A stretch of 64,000 nt of DNA from Streptomyces palmae (GTDB lineage Bacteria > Actinomycetota > Actinomycetes > Streptomycetales > Streptomycetaceae): contig NZ_SRID01000003.1 of NCBI RefSeq assembly GCF_004684805.1, forward strand, positions 1-64,000, in the 5' to 3' direction. The position numbers and the translations under genes are program-made. Numbering within the stretch: the stretch's first letter is position 1; the number at the start of each line of letters is the position of its first letter. Below, piece by piece: positions 42,751 to 52,900 of the stretch. A model generated the notes under the pieces. That model saw only the letters and a list, made by a program, of their open reading frames with translations. It searched no databases and was not told the DNA's origin.

Positions 42751-43749
42751 ATGGGGTCCGTGGAGGGGATGCTCGCGCAGATGCGCAAGCTGCTGGGGAC
42801 CGGCGAGAACCCGCCCGGCTCCAACCGCAACGCCATCACCAAGTGGTACGGCTTCAGTGGCCCGTGGTGCGACATGACCGTCAGTTACGCCGCCGCCCAC
42901 TCGGACAACCTCAGCGCGGTCTGCGGCAAGTACGCCTACACCGTCGCACACGCCCAGGCGTTCCGGTCCAAGGGCCGCTGGCACTACGGGCTCGGCGGCG
43001 TCCGACCGGGCGACATCGTCTTCTTCGACTGGAGCGGCAGCCGGTCCATCGGCGCCATCGACCATGTCGGCGTGGTGGAGGCGGTGCACTCCAACGGCAC
43101 CATCACCACCATAGAGGGCAACACCAGCAACCTCTGCCAGCGCCGCCGCCGCAACTCCAGCACGGTCGTGGGGTACGGCCGCCCGGCCTACGGCGACGCC
43201 AAGCCGCTGCCCCCGAACGACGGCATCCTGCGCCTGGGCTCCACGGGGCCCGCGGTGAGGACCCTCCAGCAGAACCTCAACACGGTCATGAAGACCACGC
43301 TGGTCGTCGACGGGGACTTCGGCCAGGCCACCGACGAGGCCGTACGCGCCTTCCAGAGGAAGTACGGCCTCGCGGTGGACGGCCAGTACGGCCCGTCGGC
43401 CGCGGCGGTGATGAAGTCCGCGCTCAAGGGCGGCACCAAGCCGCAGGTTCCGGCGCCGCGACCGCCGTCGGCCGGGAAGCTGGCCGTGGACGGCGCCTTC
43501 GGCCCGGCGACCTGCGCGGCGATGCAGCGGGCGCTGAACAGGCACGGGGCGAAGCTGTCGGTGGACGGCTCGTTCGGCCCGCTGACGAAGAAGGCGCTGC
43601 AGGGCTATCTGAAGGTGGCCGTGGACGGCGCCATCGGCCCGAACACGGTCAGGGCCCTGCAGAAGAAGGTCGGCGTGGGAGTCGACGGCCAGTGGGGCCC
43701 CGACACCACGCGCCACCTTCAGCAGGCCCTGAACGCGGGGACCTTCTGA
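42751..43749 (+). CDS. CHAP amidase/endopeptidase with three peptidoglycan-binding repeats
   Basis: This 332-aa cell-wall hydrolase has an N-terminal CHAP domain (about 1-140) with catalytic Cys40 in GPWCDMTVS and His105 in AIDHVGVVEAV. PG_binding_1-like repeats follow (LRLGSTGPAVRTLQQNL, LAVDGAFGPATCAAMQRAL, VAVDGAIGPNTVRALQKK), each with the DGxFGPxT signature. There is no signal peptide or N-terminal anchor, so it resembles a phage-type endolysin or an intracellularly stored lysin. The preceding 57-aa gene ends 1 nt before it. No other phage gene is near. Confidence 0.88.
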   Translation: MGSVEGMLAQMRKLLGTGENPPGSNRNAITKWYGFSGPWCDMTVSYAAAHSDNLSAVCGKYAYTVAHAQAFRSKGRWHYGLGGVRPGDIVFFDWSGSRSIGAIDHVGVVEAVHSNGTITTIEGNTSNLCQRRRRNSSTVVGYGRPAYGDAKPLPPNDGILRLGSTGPAVRTLQQNLNTVMKTTLVVDGDFGQATDEAVRAFQRKYGLAVDGQYGPSAAAVMKSALKGGTKPQVPAPRPPSAGKLAVDGAFGPATCAAMQRALNRHGAKLSVDGSFGPLTKKALQGYLKVAVDGAIGPNTVRALQKKVGVGVDGQWGPDTTRHLQQALNAGTF

Positions 43750-43933
43750 CGGCCGTGTGAGGGCCGCCGGCGCCCCCGGCCCGTGCCGCGCCGAAGACGG
43801 TGGGCACGGGCCGCGGGCGATCCCGGTGTCCGCTCGTCCCCGGTGCGCGAGGCCCCGGTGCGCGAGGCGCCGGGCGACAGTGGACACGGCTGCCGCCGGG
43901 TGGGCCCGGTCAGCGCCGGCGCGGGGGAACATC

Positions 43934-43970
43934 GGCCCGCCGGCCGGGGAGGCGCCCCGGCCGGCGGGCC
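43934..43970 (-). terminator. Strong terminator of the synthetase operon
   Basis: Perfect 16-bp stem (43934-43949 with 43955-43970; GGCCCGCCGGCCGGGG on the left) and a 5-nt loop, just past the last gene of the minus-strand operon. It can also stop the convergent lysin transcript. The rest of the 43750-43977 gap shows nothing. Confidence 0.85.
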
Positions 43971-43977
43971 TGGGGTG

Positions 43978-44769
43978 TCAGCGGTCGGAGGCGCCGTGGT
44001 CCGCGGTGAGGAAGTCGACCGCGCGGCGGACCACGGAGTCCTCGCGCAGCACCCGGGTGTGGCCCAGGTCCACGACCCTGACCAGCTCGGACGGTGCCGC
44101 CCAGGCCGCCACCAGGGCCTCGCTGTCCGCGATCGGCGACTCCGGGTCGTGCTCGTCGTGGACGACCAGCAGCCGGCTGGAGAAGCCCGTCGCCGCGAGG
44201 GTCGGCTCGATGGCGTCGAAGGACACCCCGAGCCATTCCTCCGCCCGGGCCCGGACGGTCCCGATGACCTCCGGCGACACCCGCATCACCTCGCCGGAGC
44301 GCCGCCACAGGCTTGTGTAGCTGCTGATGGGATTGACGAAGACGACCCTCTCCGGGGCGACCCCGTGCGTCATGGCGTGCGTGGTGGCCGCGGCGCCCAG
44401 CGAGTGGGCGACGACCGCGTGGAAGGGGCCGAACCGCTCCTGCGCCGCCTCGATGGCCTTGGCGAAGTGGATGACGGAGGACTCCGCTCCCTCCGACTCC
44501 CCGTGGCCGGGCAGGTCGGCCACGACCACCGTGCATCCCGCCCGGGCGAGCGCGTCGGCCAGTACGGCCAGGTGCCCGGCGTTGCCCGACCAGCCGTGGA
44601 CCAGCAGGACCCGCCGTTCCCCCTCGCCCCAGACGCGGTGGACCACCTTGCCGCCGTCGACCACCTCGACCTCGCGGGCGGCCCGGTCGAGGGTCTCCCG
44701 GGTCGCGTTCGGAGGCTGGGTCCGCATCGGGGTGAAGGCCAGCCGCCGCAGTTTCTCTGTCATGTCCAT
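43978..44769 (-). CDS. Alpha/beta hydrolase 2 of the synthetase operon
   Basis: This 263-aa serine hydrolase has the oxyanion-hole strand LLVHGWSGNAGH near 55, the nucleophile elbow VAHSLGAAA (Ser near 122), the acid region LLVVHDEHDPESPI and the final His in DLGHTRVLRE. The fold is complete, so it should be active. It is the last gene of the operon, 10 nt after the other hydrolase gene, and ends in a strong hairpin. Possible roles are editing, ester or formamide hydrolysis, or product release. Sequence alone does not decide. Confidence 0.87.
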   Translation of the reverse strand: MDMTEKLRRLAFTPMRTQPPNATRETLDRAAREVEVVDGGKVVHRVWGEGERRVLLVHGWSGNAGHLAVLADALARAGCTVVVADLPGHGESEGAESSVIHFAKAIEAAQERFGPFHAVVAHSLGAAATTHAMTHGVAPERVVFVNPISSYTSLWRRSGEVMRVSPEVIGTVRARAEEWLGVSFDAIEPTLAATGFSSRLLVVHDEHDPESPIADSEALVAAWAAPSELVRVVDLGHTRVLREDSVVRRAVDFLTADHGASDR

Positions 44770-44779
44770 TGAGCGCCCC

Positions 44780-45562
44780 TCATTCCGTGTTCCGCAGATG
44801 TGCGGAGATCATCTTCCGCACCGCGGGTGACTCCACGATGTCGAAATGGCCGGCGCCCTCCACGAGTTCCAGCTCCGACCGCCGCCAGCTCGCGTGCAGC
44901 TCCTCGGCGTGCCCCGGCGGCACGAAGTCGTCGGCCGACCCGTGGATGACCAGTCCGGGCACGTCGAGCGTCCGGGCGGCCTCCAGCGCCGAGTACTCGG
45001 ACCAGACCGTCTCGCCGAAGCCGTCCTCGATGCGCTCGACCAGCCCCTGGACCCGTTCGCTGTCCAGCCCCTCCAGCTCGGCGAACTTCTCGACCAGGAA
45101 CATCGTGGAGGGCGGGGAGGAGATCGACACCACGGTCCGAGCGCCCACCTCGCCGTGCCAGGCGGTGAGGGCCCACAGCCCGCCCATGGAGTGGCAGACC
45201 ACCGCGTGGAGATCGGTGAGCCGGCCGTACAGTCCGCGCAGCACGGCGCGGATCTCGGTGGGATCACCCGCCGTGCCCAGGGCCTCGCCGTGGGCCGGCA
45301 CGTCGAACAGCACCACGCGATAGCCCTGGGCGAGGAGGTCCTCGGCGATGGCCACCATGCTTCCCAGGTTGGTGTGCAGGCCGTGGACGAGGAGAACGGT
45401 CGGTCCCTTGCCGCTCTGGAAGTACTTGTAGAACCGGCCGTTCACCTTGAGGGTGTGCGACTGGCACCGATTGAGGAACGCCTTCGCGAACGGATCGTGG
45501 GGAAGCTTCACGACCGCGTAGAACTTCTCGAAGAGGTCGTCCACGGATGGGGCTTGGCTCAC
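44780..45562 (-). CDS. Alpha/beta hydrolase 1 of the synthetase operon
   Basis: This 260-aa hydrolase has LLVHGLHTNLGSM near 57, the nucleophile elbow VVCHSMGGLWAL (Ser near 124), the acid in VIHGSADDFVPP and the His in GAGHFDIVES, making a complete triad. It is paralogous to the next gene in the operon, but the two are clearly different in sequence. GTG 45562 has GAGGA 9 nt upstream. It lies 54 nt after the oxygenase-like gene. Two hydrolases in one operon with a reductase-terminated synthetase is notable, because no thioesterase is needed for release. Confidence 0.87.
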   Translation of the reverse strand: MSQAPSVDDLFEKFYAVVKLPHDPFAKAFLNRCQSHTLKVNGRFYKYFQSGKGPTVLLVHGLHTNLGSMVAIAEDLLAQGYRVVLFDVPAHGEALGTAGDPTEIRAVLRGLYGRLTDLHAVVCHSMGGLWALTAWHGEVGARTVVSISSPPSTMFLVEKFAELEGLDSERVQGLVERIEDGFGETVWSEYSALEAARTLDVPGLVIHGSADDFVPPGHAEELHASWRRSELELVEGAGHFDIVESPAVRKMISAHLRNTE

Positions 45563-45616
45563 GATGCGGTCCTCAATCGGTGTCGGTGACGTGCCAGGTG
45601 CGTTTCCTCGGTGCCC

Positions 45617-46927
45617 TCAGCCGCTCAGCGCGTCCAGGCACTGCCTCGCGCGGTCCGGGAGGACGTACTCCCCGTCCTTGGCGATGCGGTCGTACAGGTT
45701 CTCGACCCGCTCGTAGTGGGCGTCGAGGTTCTGGTCCAGCAGGTGGTACTCGGACTTGTTGTAGATGCCGAACTGGAGGTCCGTCATCAGTCCGAAGGGG
45801 TCGATGTCCGCCGCGCGCCGGGTGCCGCCGAACACGAGCCGCAGGAACTCGTCGACGCTCTCGTAACCGAGGGTGGCCAGGAGGAACTCGATCGACGCCC
45901 ACTTGCGCTTGACCTGGTAGGCACGCTCGTCCGGGTCGACGATGAAGTCCAGACCGGAGTCCATGCCCCGCGGGTAGTGCACCTTGTTGAAGCACCGCAG
46001 GTCGATGGTGAGGCGGTCCTTGGTGGTGAGGGGCAGGGTGCCGTCGGCGTGCGCGCGGTAGTTGTCGAAGACCAGCGCGTCGCCCACCCGGCTGTCGCAG
46101 TAGTAGCCGGGGGAGGGGGTGTCCGCGTAGGTCTTCGCCCAGTACATCGCCATGATGAAGTCCCGCACGGTGGGCAGGTCGATCTCGGACAGCTTCCCCT
46201 CCAGGAAGAGGTAGAGCGCCTTGTCGACCGCGGCCTTCTCCTCGCCCTCCAGGCCGTACTCGAGCATCTTCCCGTACACGTACTGCAGGTTCGGAGCCTC
46301 CAGCTCGGCCTCCTCGAAGATCACGAAGGGCTGCCGGTCCAGCGGCGTCGGCGTCAGCGCGGTGTGGAAGCTGCGGTACTCGGTGGGGAACCCGAGCTGC
46401 TTCTTCACCAGCGAGGGGATCTGCAGGGCGATCGAGCTGGCCGCGTGGGTGCCGTACGGCCGCTTGTTCGCCGGCACGATGAAGGCGTTCACCACCGCCG
46501 TCTCGACCTCGGGGAAGTGCTCCTGGACGATGTCCTGGTTCAGGTCGTAGAAGCGCTTGGCCGAGGGCACGAACAGCACGCAGTTCTCGAACATGGTGGA
46601 GACCGGGAAATAGGCTCCGAACGAGGCGTCGTTGAAGCTCTCCTGGATCATCGCCTGGCACCGCAGCTGGCGCGCCAGGTTCTCCGCGAGGTCGTCGTCC
46701 AGGTTCATCCGGACGACCTCGGTGGGGTGTGCCTCGGGCCGGAAGCAGCTGGGGTTCAGTGCCCGGTGCGGAGGCAGCCGGGACTCCATCTCCTCCTTGT
46801 CCGCCTGGTACTTGTCCAGCACCGGCGCCAGTTGCTCGGCGTGCGCGGCCGCGGAACTGTGCAGGAAGGTGCCGGTCTTCTGGTAGGTGCCGGTGACCGT
46901 GGTCTCGTCCACTGTTGCGTCACTCAT
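45617..46927 (-). CDS. Putative non-haem iron oxygenase-like protein
   Basis: I cannot place this 436-aa protein firmly. The segment SRVGDALVFDNYRAHADGT, followed by KDRLTIDLRCF, closely resembles the distal His/Arg region of Fe(II)/2-oxoglutarate oxygenases. A SFHTALTPTPLD stretch upstream might supply the first ligands. The length exceeds most such enzymes, and the N-terminal 100 residues are unassigned. It starts by an ATGA overlap with the synthetase stop, so it is translationally coupled. Hydroxylation or oxidative cleavage of the synthetase product is inferred. Confidence 0.55.
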   Translation of the reverse strand: MSDATVDETTVTGTYQKTGTFLHSSAAAHAEQLAPVLDKYQADKEEMESRLPPHRALNPSCFRPEAHPTEVVRMNLDDDLAENLARQLRCQAMIQESFNDASFGAYFPVSTMFENCVLFVPSAKRFYDLNQDIVQEHFPEVETAVVNAFIVPANKRPYGTHAASSIALQIPSLVKKQLGFPTEYRSFHTALTPTPLDRQPFVIFEEAELEAPNLQYVYGKMLEYGLEGEEKAAVDKALYLFLEGKLSEIDLPTVRDFIMAMYWAKTYADTPSPGYYCDSRVGDALVFDNYRAHADGTLPLTTKDRLTIDLRCFNKVHYPRGMDSGLDFIVDPDERAYQVKRKWASIEFLLATLGYESVDEFLRLVFGGTRRAADIDPFGLMTDLQFGIYNKSEYHLLDQNLDAHYERVENLYDRIAKDGEYVLPDRARQCLDALSG

Positions 46928-49900
46928 CGCTTCTCGATCTCCGCTCGGTCCGAAGAGGCTGGCGTGCGGTCAGCCGCGTACGTCGTGTTGATGCGGTCCA
47001 CGTAGTTCCGGACGAACTCCTCGTCGACCGGCGGGGACGGGTGGTGCTCCGCGCCCAGGACGGCGCCGCCCACCGGCAGGCTCGCGAACATGTCCGCCAG
47101 CCCCTCGGCCGTGAGGCCGTCCACCAGGGCGGCGATCCGGGCCAGCGGGCCCGTCGGGTGGGCGGCGGCGAAGTCCAGCGCCTGCTGCCGCCACGCGTCG
47201 AAGGGCACGATCTTCGCCCCGCCGCCGGCGGCGCCGACCATCTCGAAGAAGTGGTCGAAGGCCGGGGCGTCGGAGTTGACGAAGTCGTAGTCCCGGCCGA
47301 TGTGCTCCGGATCGCCGGTCACCATCGCGGCGATCGTCCGGCACAGGTAGTCGACCGGCAGCACCGCCGTGAGGTCGGCGTCCAGTGAGGGGAAGCTCCC
47401 CATCGCGAGGCAGCCGGTGATCAGGTTGTGCAGGAAGTCACCGCGGTCCAGCCGGAAGTGCCCGGTGCCGGTCGAGGCGCCCACGAACGGCAGGCGGTAC
47501 GTCGACGCCCTGGCGCCGCGCCAGCGGGCGGCCGCGACCATCTGCTCCGCCTGCCACTTGGAGGTCAGATAGCCGTACTCGCGGTCGTCCTCGCTGACCT
47601 CGTACCCCAGGTACTTGGGCAGCGTGGCGAAGGTGGAGACGAAGTGGACCGCCTTGCCGCGACCGCGCGAGGCCAGGCGCAGCGCCTCGTGGGTGCCGAC
47701 CACGTTGGGACCGATGTAGTCCTCCAGCGGCCGCATCCAGTCCACCAGCGCGCCGGAGTGACAGACGGCGTCCACCTGGTCCGCCAGCTGGTCGAAGACC
47801 TCCTCGTCCAGACCGAACAGCGGCCGGGTCAGATCGCCCACCACCGGGTTGAGCAGCGGCGCGTACTCCTCCTTCCACAGGCCGTAGCCCTCCAGCGTGC
47901 CGACCAGCCGCTCCATGGCCCCGCGGGCGTCGTCCGCCCGCACCAGGCAGTACGCGACCACCTCGGACGCGAGCAGCTCGTGCAGCAGGAAGGCCCCGAC
48001 GAACCCGGTGGCGCCGGTCACGAAGACAGCCTCCGGACGCGACGGCTCCGCGGCCGCGTTGTCGAAGCGCAGGTCGGGGTGGAGGCAGCCCTTCCGGGCG
48101 GTCGCCAGGTCGGGATCGGCGGCACCGGCCTCGTCCGCCCCGGGGGTCGCCGCCTCGGCGGCGGGCCCCGCCGGTGCGTCCAGCCCCGCCTCGCGCAGCT
48201 TGACCAGCAGGAACTCACCGAGCGACAGCAGGCTCGGGTGATCGAAGGCGATCTTGGCGGGCAGCGCCAGGCCGGTCAGGTCGGCCAGCTGGTTGCGCAT
48301 CAGCACCGCGGTGAGCGAGTCGATGCCGATGTCCTGCAGCGGCAGGTTGACGTCCACGTCCTCCGGTGAGGCGAAGCCCAGGGTCTTCGCCACCTCCTGG
48401 CGGACCATGTCCAGCACCACGGCCGCGTGCTCCTCGGGGGCGGCCTCGCTCAGCAGCTTGCGCAGGTCCGTACCGCCGCCGCCCCGGGCACGCCCGCCGG
48501 AGTTGCCGCTGAGCAGCGCGCGGAACAGCGGTGGGATGCCGCCGCGGCTCTCGTAGTAGTGCTGGACGCGGTTCAGGTCCAGCGCGGCGGCCATGGTCAG
48601 CGCGCGGCTGCTGCGGACCGCGAGTTCGACCAGCTCCAGGCCCTCCTCGGGCGCGAGCCGGTCCAGGCCCAGCTGGGCGAAGCGGGCGCGGTCCACCTCG
48701 CTGAGCCCGGCGGCCATGCCCTCGCCCTCCCAGGGGCCGAACGCCACCGAGGCGGCCGGCAGGCCCTTGGCCCGGCGCAGATGGGCCAGCGCGTCCAGGA
48801 ACGCGTTGGCGGCCGCGTAGTTGCCCTGGCCGGGGGCGCCCATGACGCTCGCGATGGAGGAGAACATCATGAAGAAGTCCAGCTCCAGGTCCTGCGTCAG
48901 CTGATGGAGATGCCACACGCCGTCCACCTTGGGCCGCAGCACCCTCTCGAACCGCTCCGGCGTCAGGGCCGTCAGCGCGCCGTCGTCCAGCACACCGGCC
49001 GCGTGCACCACACCGCGCAGCGGCCGCTCCTCGTCGAACTGGGCCATCACCGCGGTGACCTCGTCCAGGTCGGCCGCGTCGCAGGCCACCACGGTGGCCG
49101 TGGCGCCCAGCTCCGCCAGCTCGGCCACCAGCGACCGCGCCCCGGGTGTGTCCATCCCGCGACGGGAGGTCAGCACCAGATCGCGTACGCCGTGGGTGCC
49201 CGCCAGCCACCGGGCCACCCGCCTGCCCAGATCGCCGACGCCGCCCGAGACCAGCACCGCGCCGTCCGACCGGACGAACGGCCGCTGCTCCGACGGGACC
49301 AGCACCACCTTGCCCACATGCCGCGCCTGGGCGATGAAGCGCAACGCGTCGGAGGTGCGGGCCATGGGGAACGCGCGCACCGGCAGCGGCGCGAGGCTGC
49401 CCTCGGTGAACAGTTCGGCGAGGGAGACCAGCATCCGCTGGATCAGGTCGGGCCCGGCCTCGGGCAGGTTGTAGACCGTGTAGGTCACGCCCGGGTGGCT
49501 CTCGTCGATGGCGGACTGCTCGCGCACATCGATCTTGCCCATCTCCAGGAACCGGCCGCCGCGCCCCAGCAGGCCCAGGCTCGCGTCGATGAACTCCGTC
49601 GCCAGGGAGTTCAGCACGACGTCGAAGGGCTTGCCCGAGGCGCCGCCGTCGGCCCCGCCACCGCCGAAGTGCTCGACGAAGTCCAGGTCGCGCGAGGACG
49701 CGAGATGGGCGTCGTCCAGCCCCAGCTCCCGCAGCGCCGGCCACTTCGGCCGGCTGGCGGTGCCGTAGACCTCCGCGCCGTGGAGCCGCGCCAGCTGCAC
49801 GGCCGCCATGCCCACACCGCCGGCCGCGGCGTGCACCAGCACTCGCTCGCCCGGCCGCAGCGAGCCCAGTTCGTGCAGGCCGTACCAGGCGGTGAGGAAG

Positions 49901-52900
49901 GTCATCGGGATGGTGGCGGCCTCCTCGAAGCTGAGCCGCTCCGGCATCCGCACCACCTGGCGGGCGTCCGTGACGACCTCGGAGGCGAAGGAGCCGCGGG
50001 CCAGGCCCAGCACGGGGTCGCCGACCCTCACATGCTCCACGCTGCCGCCGACCTCGGTGACCACGCCGGCGAACTCCAGGCCGAAGGCGGGGATCTCCAC
50101 CATGCCGAGGGCGTTGAGCACGTCGAGGAAGTTCACTCCGGCGGCCTTCACCTCGGCCCGTATCTCGCCCGGCGCCACGGTCCGCCCCGGCAGGGTCTTG
50201 ACCGTCAGCGGTTCGTCCAGGCGGCCCTTGGCGGTGATCTCCAGCTGCCACCGCTCCCCGGCGGGAATCTCCAGGTCGCCGGCGGAGCCCGCGCGCAGCA
50301 GCTGCGGCACGAGCACCTCGCCGTGGCGCAGGGCGCACTCCGGCTCGGACTCCAGCATCAACGCCGCGGGCAGCGCGGCGCGGTCCGCCTCCTCCTCGCC
50401 CAGGTCGATCAGGCGCAGGCTCAGCTCGGGGTGCTCGTTGCGGGCGGTGCGCATCAGACCCCACAGCGGACCGGCGCCCGGGTTGGCGACCAGGTCGTCC
50501 GCGCCGGTGCCCACCGCGTGGCGGGTGACCCACACCAGCGGCGTACGGAACTCCGTCGCGACCGTCTGCTGGAGCTGCTCCAGCGCCTTCGCGGTGAAGG
50601 CGTGCGCCTGGGACGGGACGTCCGCCGCGGAGTCCCACAGGCACACCAGGCCGTCCAGGTCCTCGGCGTCCTCCAGCTCCTGGACCTTGATCAGCTGAAT
50701 GCCGGCCCGCGCCAGGGTGGTCCTGACCTCCTTGGCCCAGGCCACGTCCCCGGCGGGGGTCATCAGGCCCCAGGAGCCGCCCATCTCGACGTTCCCGGTG
50801 TCGATCTGGCGCCAGTCGACGTCGAACTGGAAGCGGTCCACGCCCGCCGCGGCCAGTCGGCGCAGCACCGCCCGGTCCACCCGGCGCGCATGGAGCCGGT
50901 GGAGCCGGCCGACGCACGCGCCGTCTGAGTCGTGGATGTCGAGCGAGGCCCAGAACTCACCGTCGCCCAGCTCGAAGTCGGCGACCCGGACCCAGATCTC
51001 CGACAGGCCCCTGACCCGCAGCGACAGGCGCTCGGCCTCGAACGGCACGAACAGGTCGTCGCCGGTCTTCTTCAGCAGCCGCTGGGTCAGCAGCAGCGAG
51101 TGCATGGCCGAGTCGAGCAGGGCCGGGTGGAGGACGTACCCGGCGGCGGACTGCTCCGCCCCCTCCGGCAGCGCGGCCCTCGCCCACACCTCCCCGTCGA
51201 GGTGCCAGGCCTCCTTGATGCCCTGGAAGGTCGGGCCGTAGCCGTAGCCGAGGGCGTCCAGGTCGCGGTAGAGAGCGGACGCGTCGAGCTGCTCGGCGCC
51301 CTTGGGCGGGACGGCCACGGTGCGGCCGGCCTCGGCCTCGGCGGGCACGATGCGGCCCTCGGCGTGCAGCTGCCAGGCGCCGTCCTCCCCCTCGGGCGAG
51401 CTGTACACCTGGACGGGACGGCCCGCGCCGGCCGCCGCGCCCACCGTGACCTGTAGCCGGACCGGGACCCCGGAGGCGAGCACCAGGGGCGCGGCGATGA
51501 CCACGTCCGACAGGTCCCACTCGCCGTCCTGCGCGGCGTCCCCCGCGGCCCGCATGGCCTCGAAGAACGCCGTACCCGGCATGAGGACCGCGTCCATCAC
51601 CCGGTGCTCCTGCACCCAGACCGGCTGGTCCGCCGCCACCACGTTGGTGAACAGCGACATCTCGGTGCCGGCGACCTCCACACCGCCGCCCAGGAGGGCG
51701 TGGTCGGTGGCGTTCAGGCCGGCGCCGACCTCGCGGGTCAGCGGCGGCTCGAACCAGAAGCGCTCCCGCTGGAAGGCGTAGGTCGGCAGCGCGACCCGCT
51801 GGCCCCCGAAGGGCGCGAAGTAGCCCTGCCAGTCGACCGCCACCCCCCGCACATGGAGTTCCGCCAGGCTCTTGAGGACGACCGAGGCGCCGTCCTGGCC
51901 CGCGACGCAGGAGGGCACCCAGGACACCGGACCCTCGTCGGCCAGGCAGTCCGCGCCCATACCGGACAGCACGGGCTGCGGACCGAGCTCCAGGAAGGTG
52001 TTCGCACCCTCCCGGCGCAGGCTGCGCATGCCCTCGCTGAAGCGGACCGCGTGGCGTGCCTGGCGGACCCAGTACTCGGGCCGCTCCATCTCGCCCGGTG
52101 CGGCCGGCTCGCCGGTGAGGCTGCTGACCAGGGGAATCGTCGGCGGGTGGAACCGGACGGTGTCCGCCACCGCCCGGAACTCGGCGAGCATGCCGTCCAT
52201 GTGGTGGGAGTGGAAGGCGTGCGACACCGTCAGCCGCTTGGCCTTGCGGCCCCGCGCCGTGAAGTGGGCCGTGATCGCCTCGATCGCGTCCTCGTCCCCG
52301 GAGACGACGGTCTGGGTGGGCGTGTTGAGCCCGGCGACGTCCGCCTTGCCGGTCAGCCCCAGGGTGTCCAGGGCCGCCGCGGCCTCCTCGCCGCCGACCT
52401 CCAGCGAGACCATGGCGCCGCGGCTCGGCAGGGCCTGCATCAACCGGCCGCGCGCCGCGACCAGCCGGCAGGCGTCGGGCAGGTCCAGCATTCCGGCCAC
52501 ATGGGCCGCGGCCAGCTCACCGATGCTGTGGCCGAGCAGCAGCTCGGGCCGTACGCCCCAGCTCTCCCACAGCCGCCACAGCGCCACTTCCAGGGCGAAC
52601 AGCGCGGGTTGGGTGTAGTCGGTCCGGTGCAGCAGGGACGATTCCTCGCTGCCGTCTTCGGCCCACACCACCTGGAGCAGGGGCTTGTCCAGCTCGGTGA
52701 AGTGGGCGGCGATCGCGTCCAGCGCCTCCCGGAAGACGGGGTAGACCTCGTAGAGCTCCCGGCCCATGCCCGCCAGCTGACTGCCCTGGCCGGTGAAGAG
52801 GAGGGCCAGCCGGGGATCCTCGGTGTGGTTTCCGGTGCGTACGGACTCGGCGGGCAGTTCCCCGGTGCGGGCGAAGGAGGCCAGCCTGTCGAGGAGTTCG

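Noticed and set aside
43978-45562. Type II thioesterases
   Set aside because: Both have alpha/beta-hydrolase triads, but the overall look is of general hydrolases and I see no TEII-specific pattern; the function was left open.
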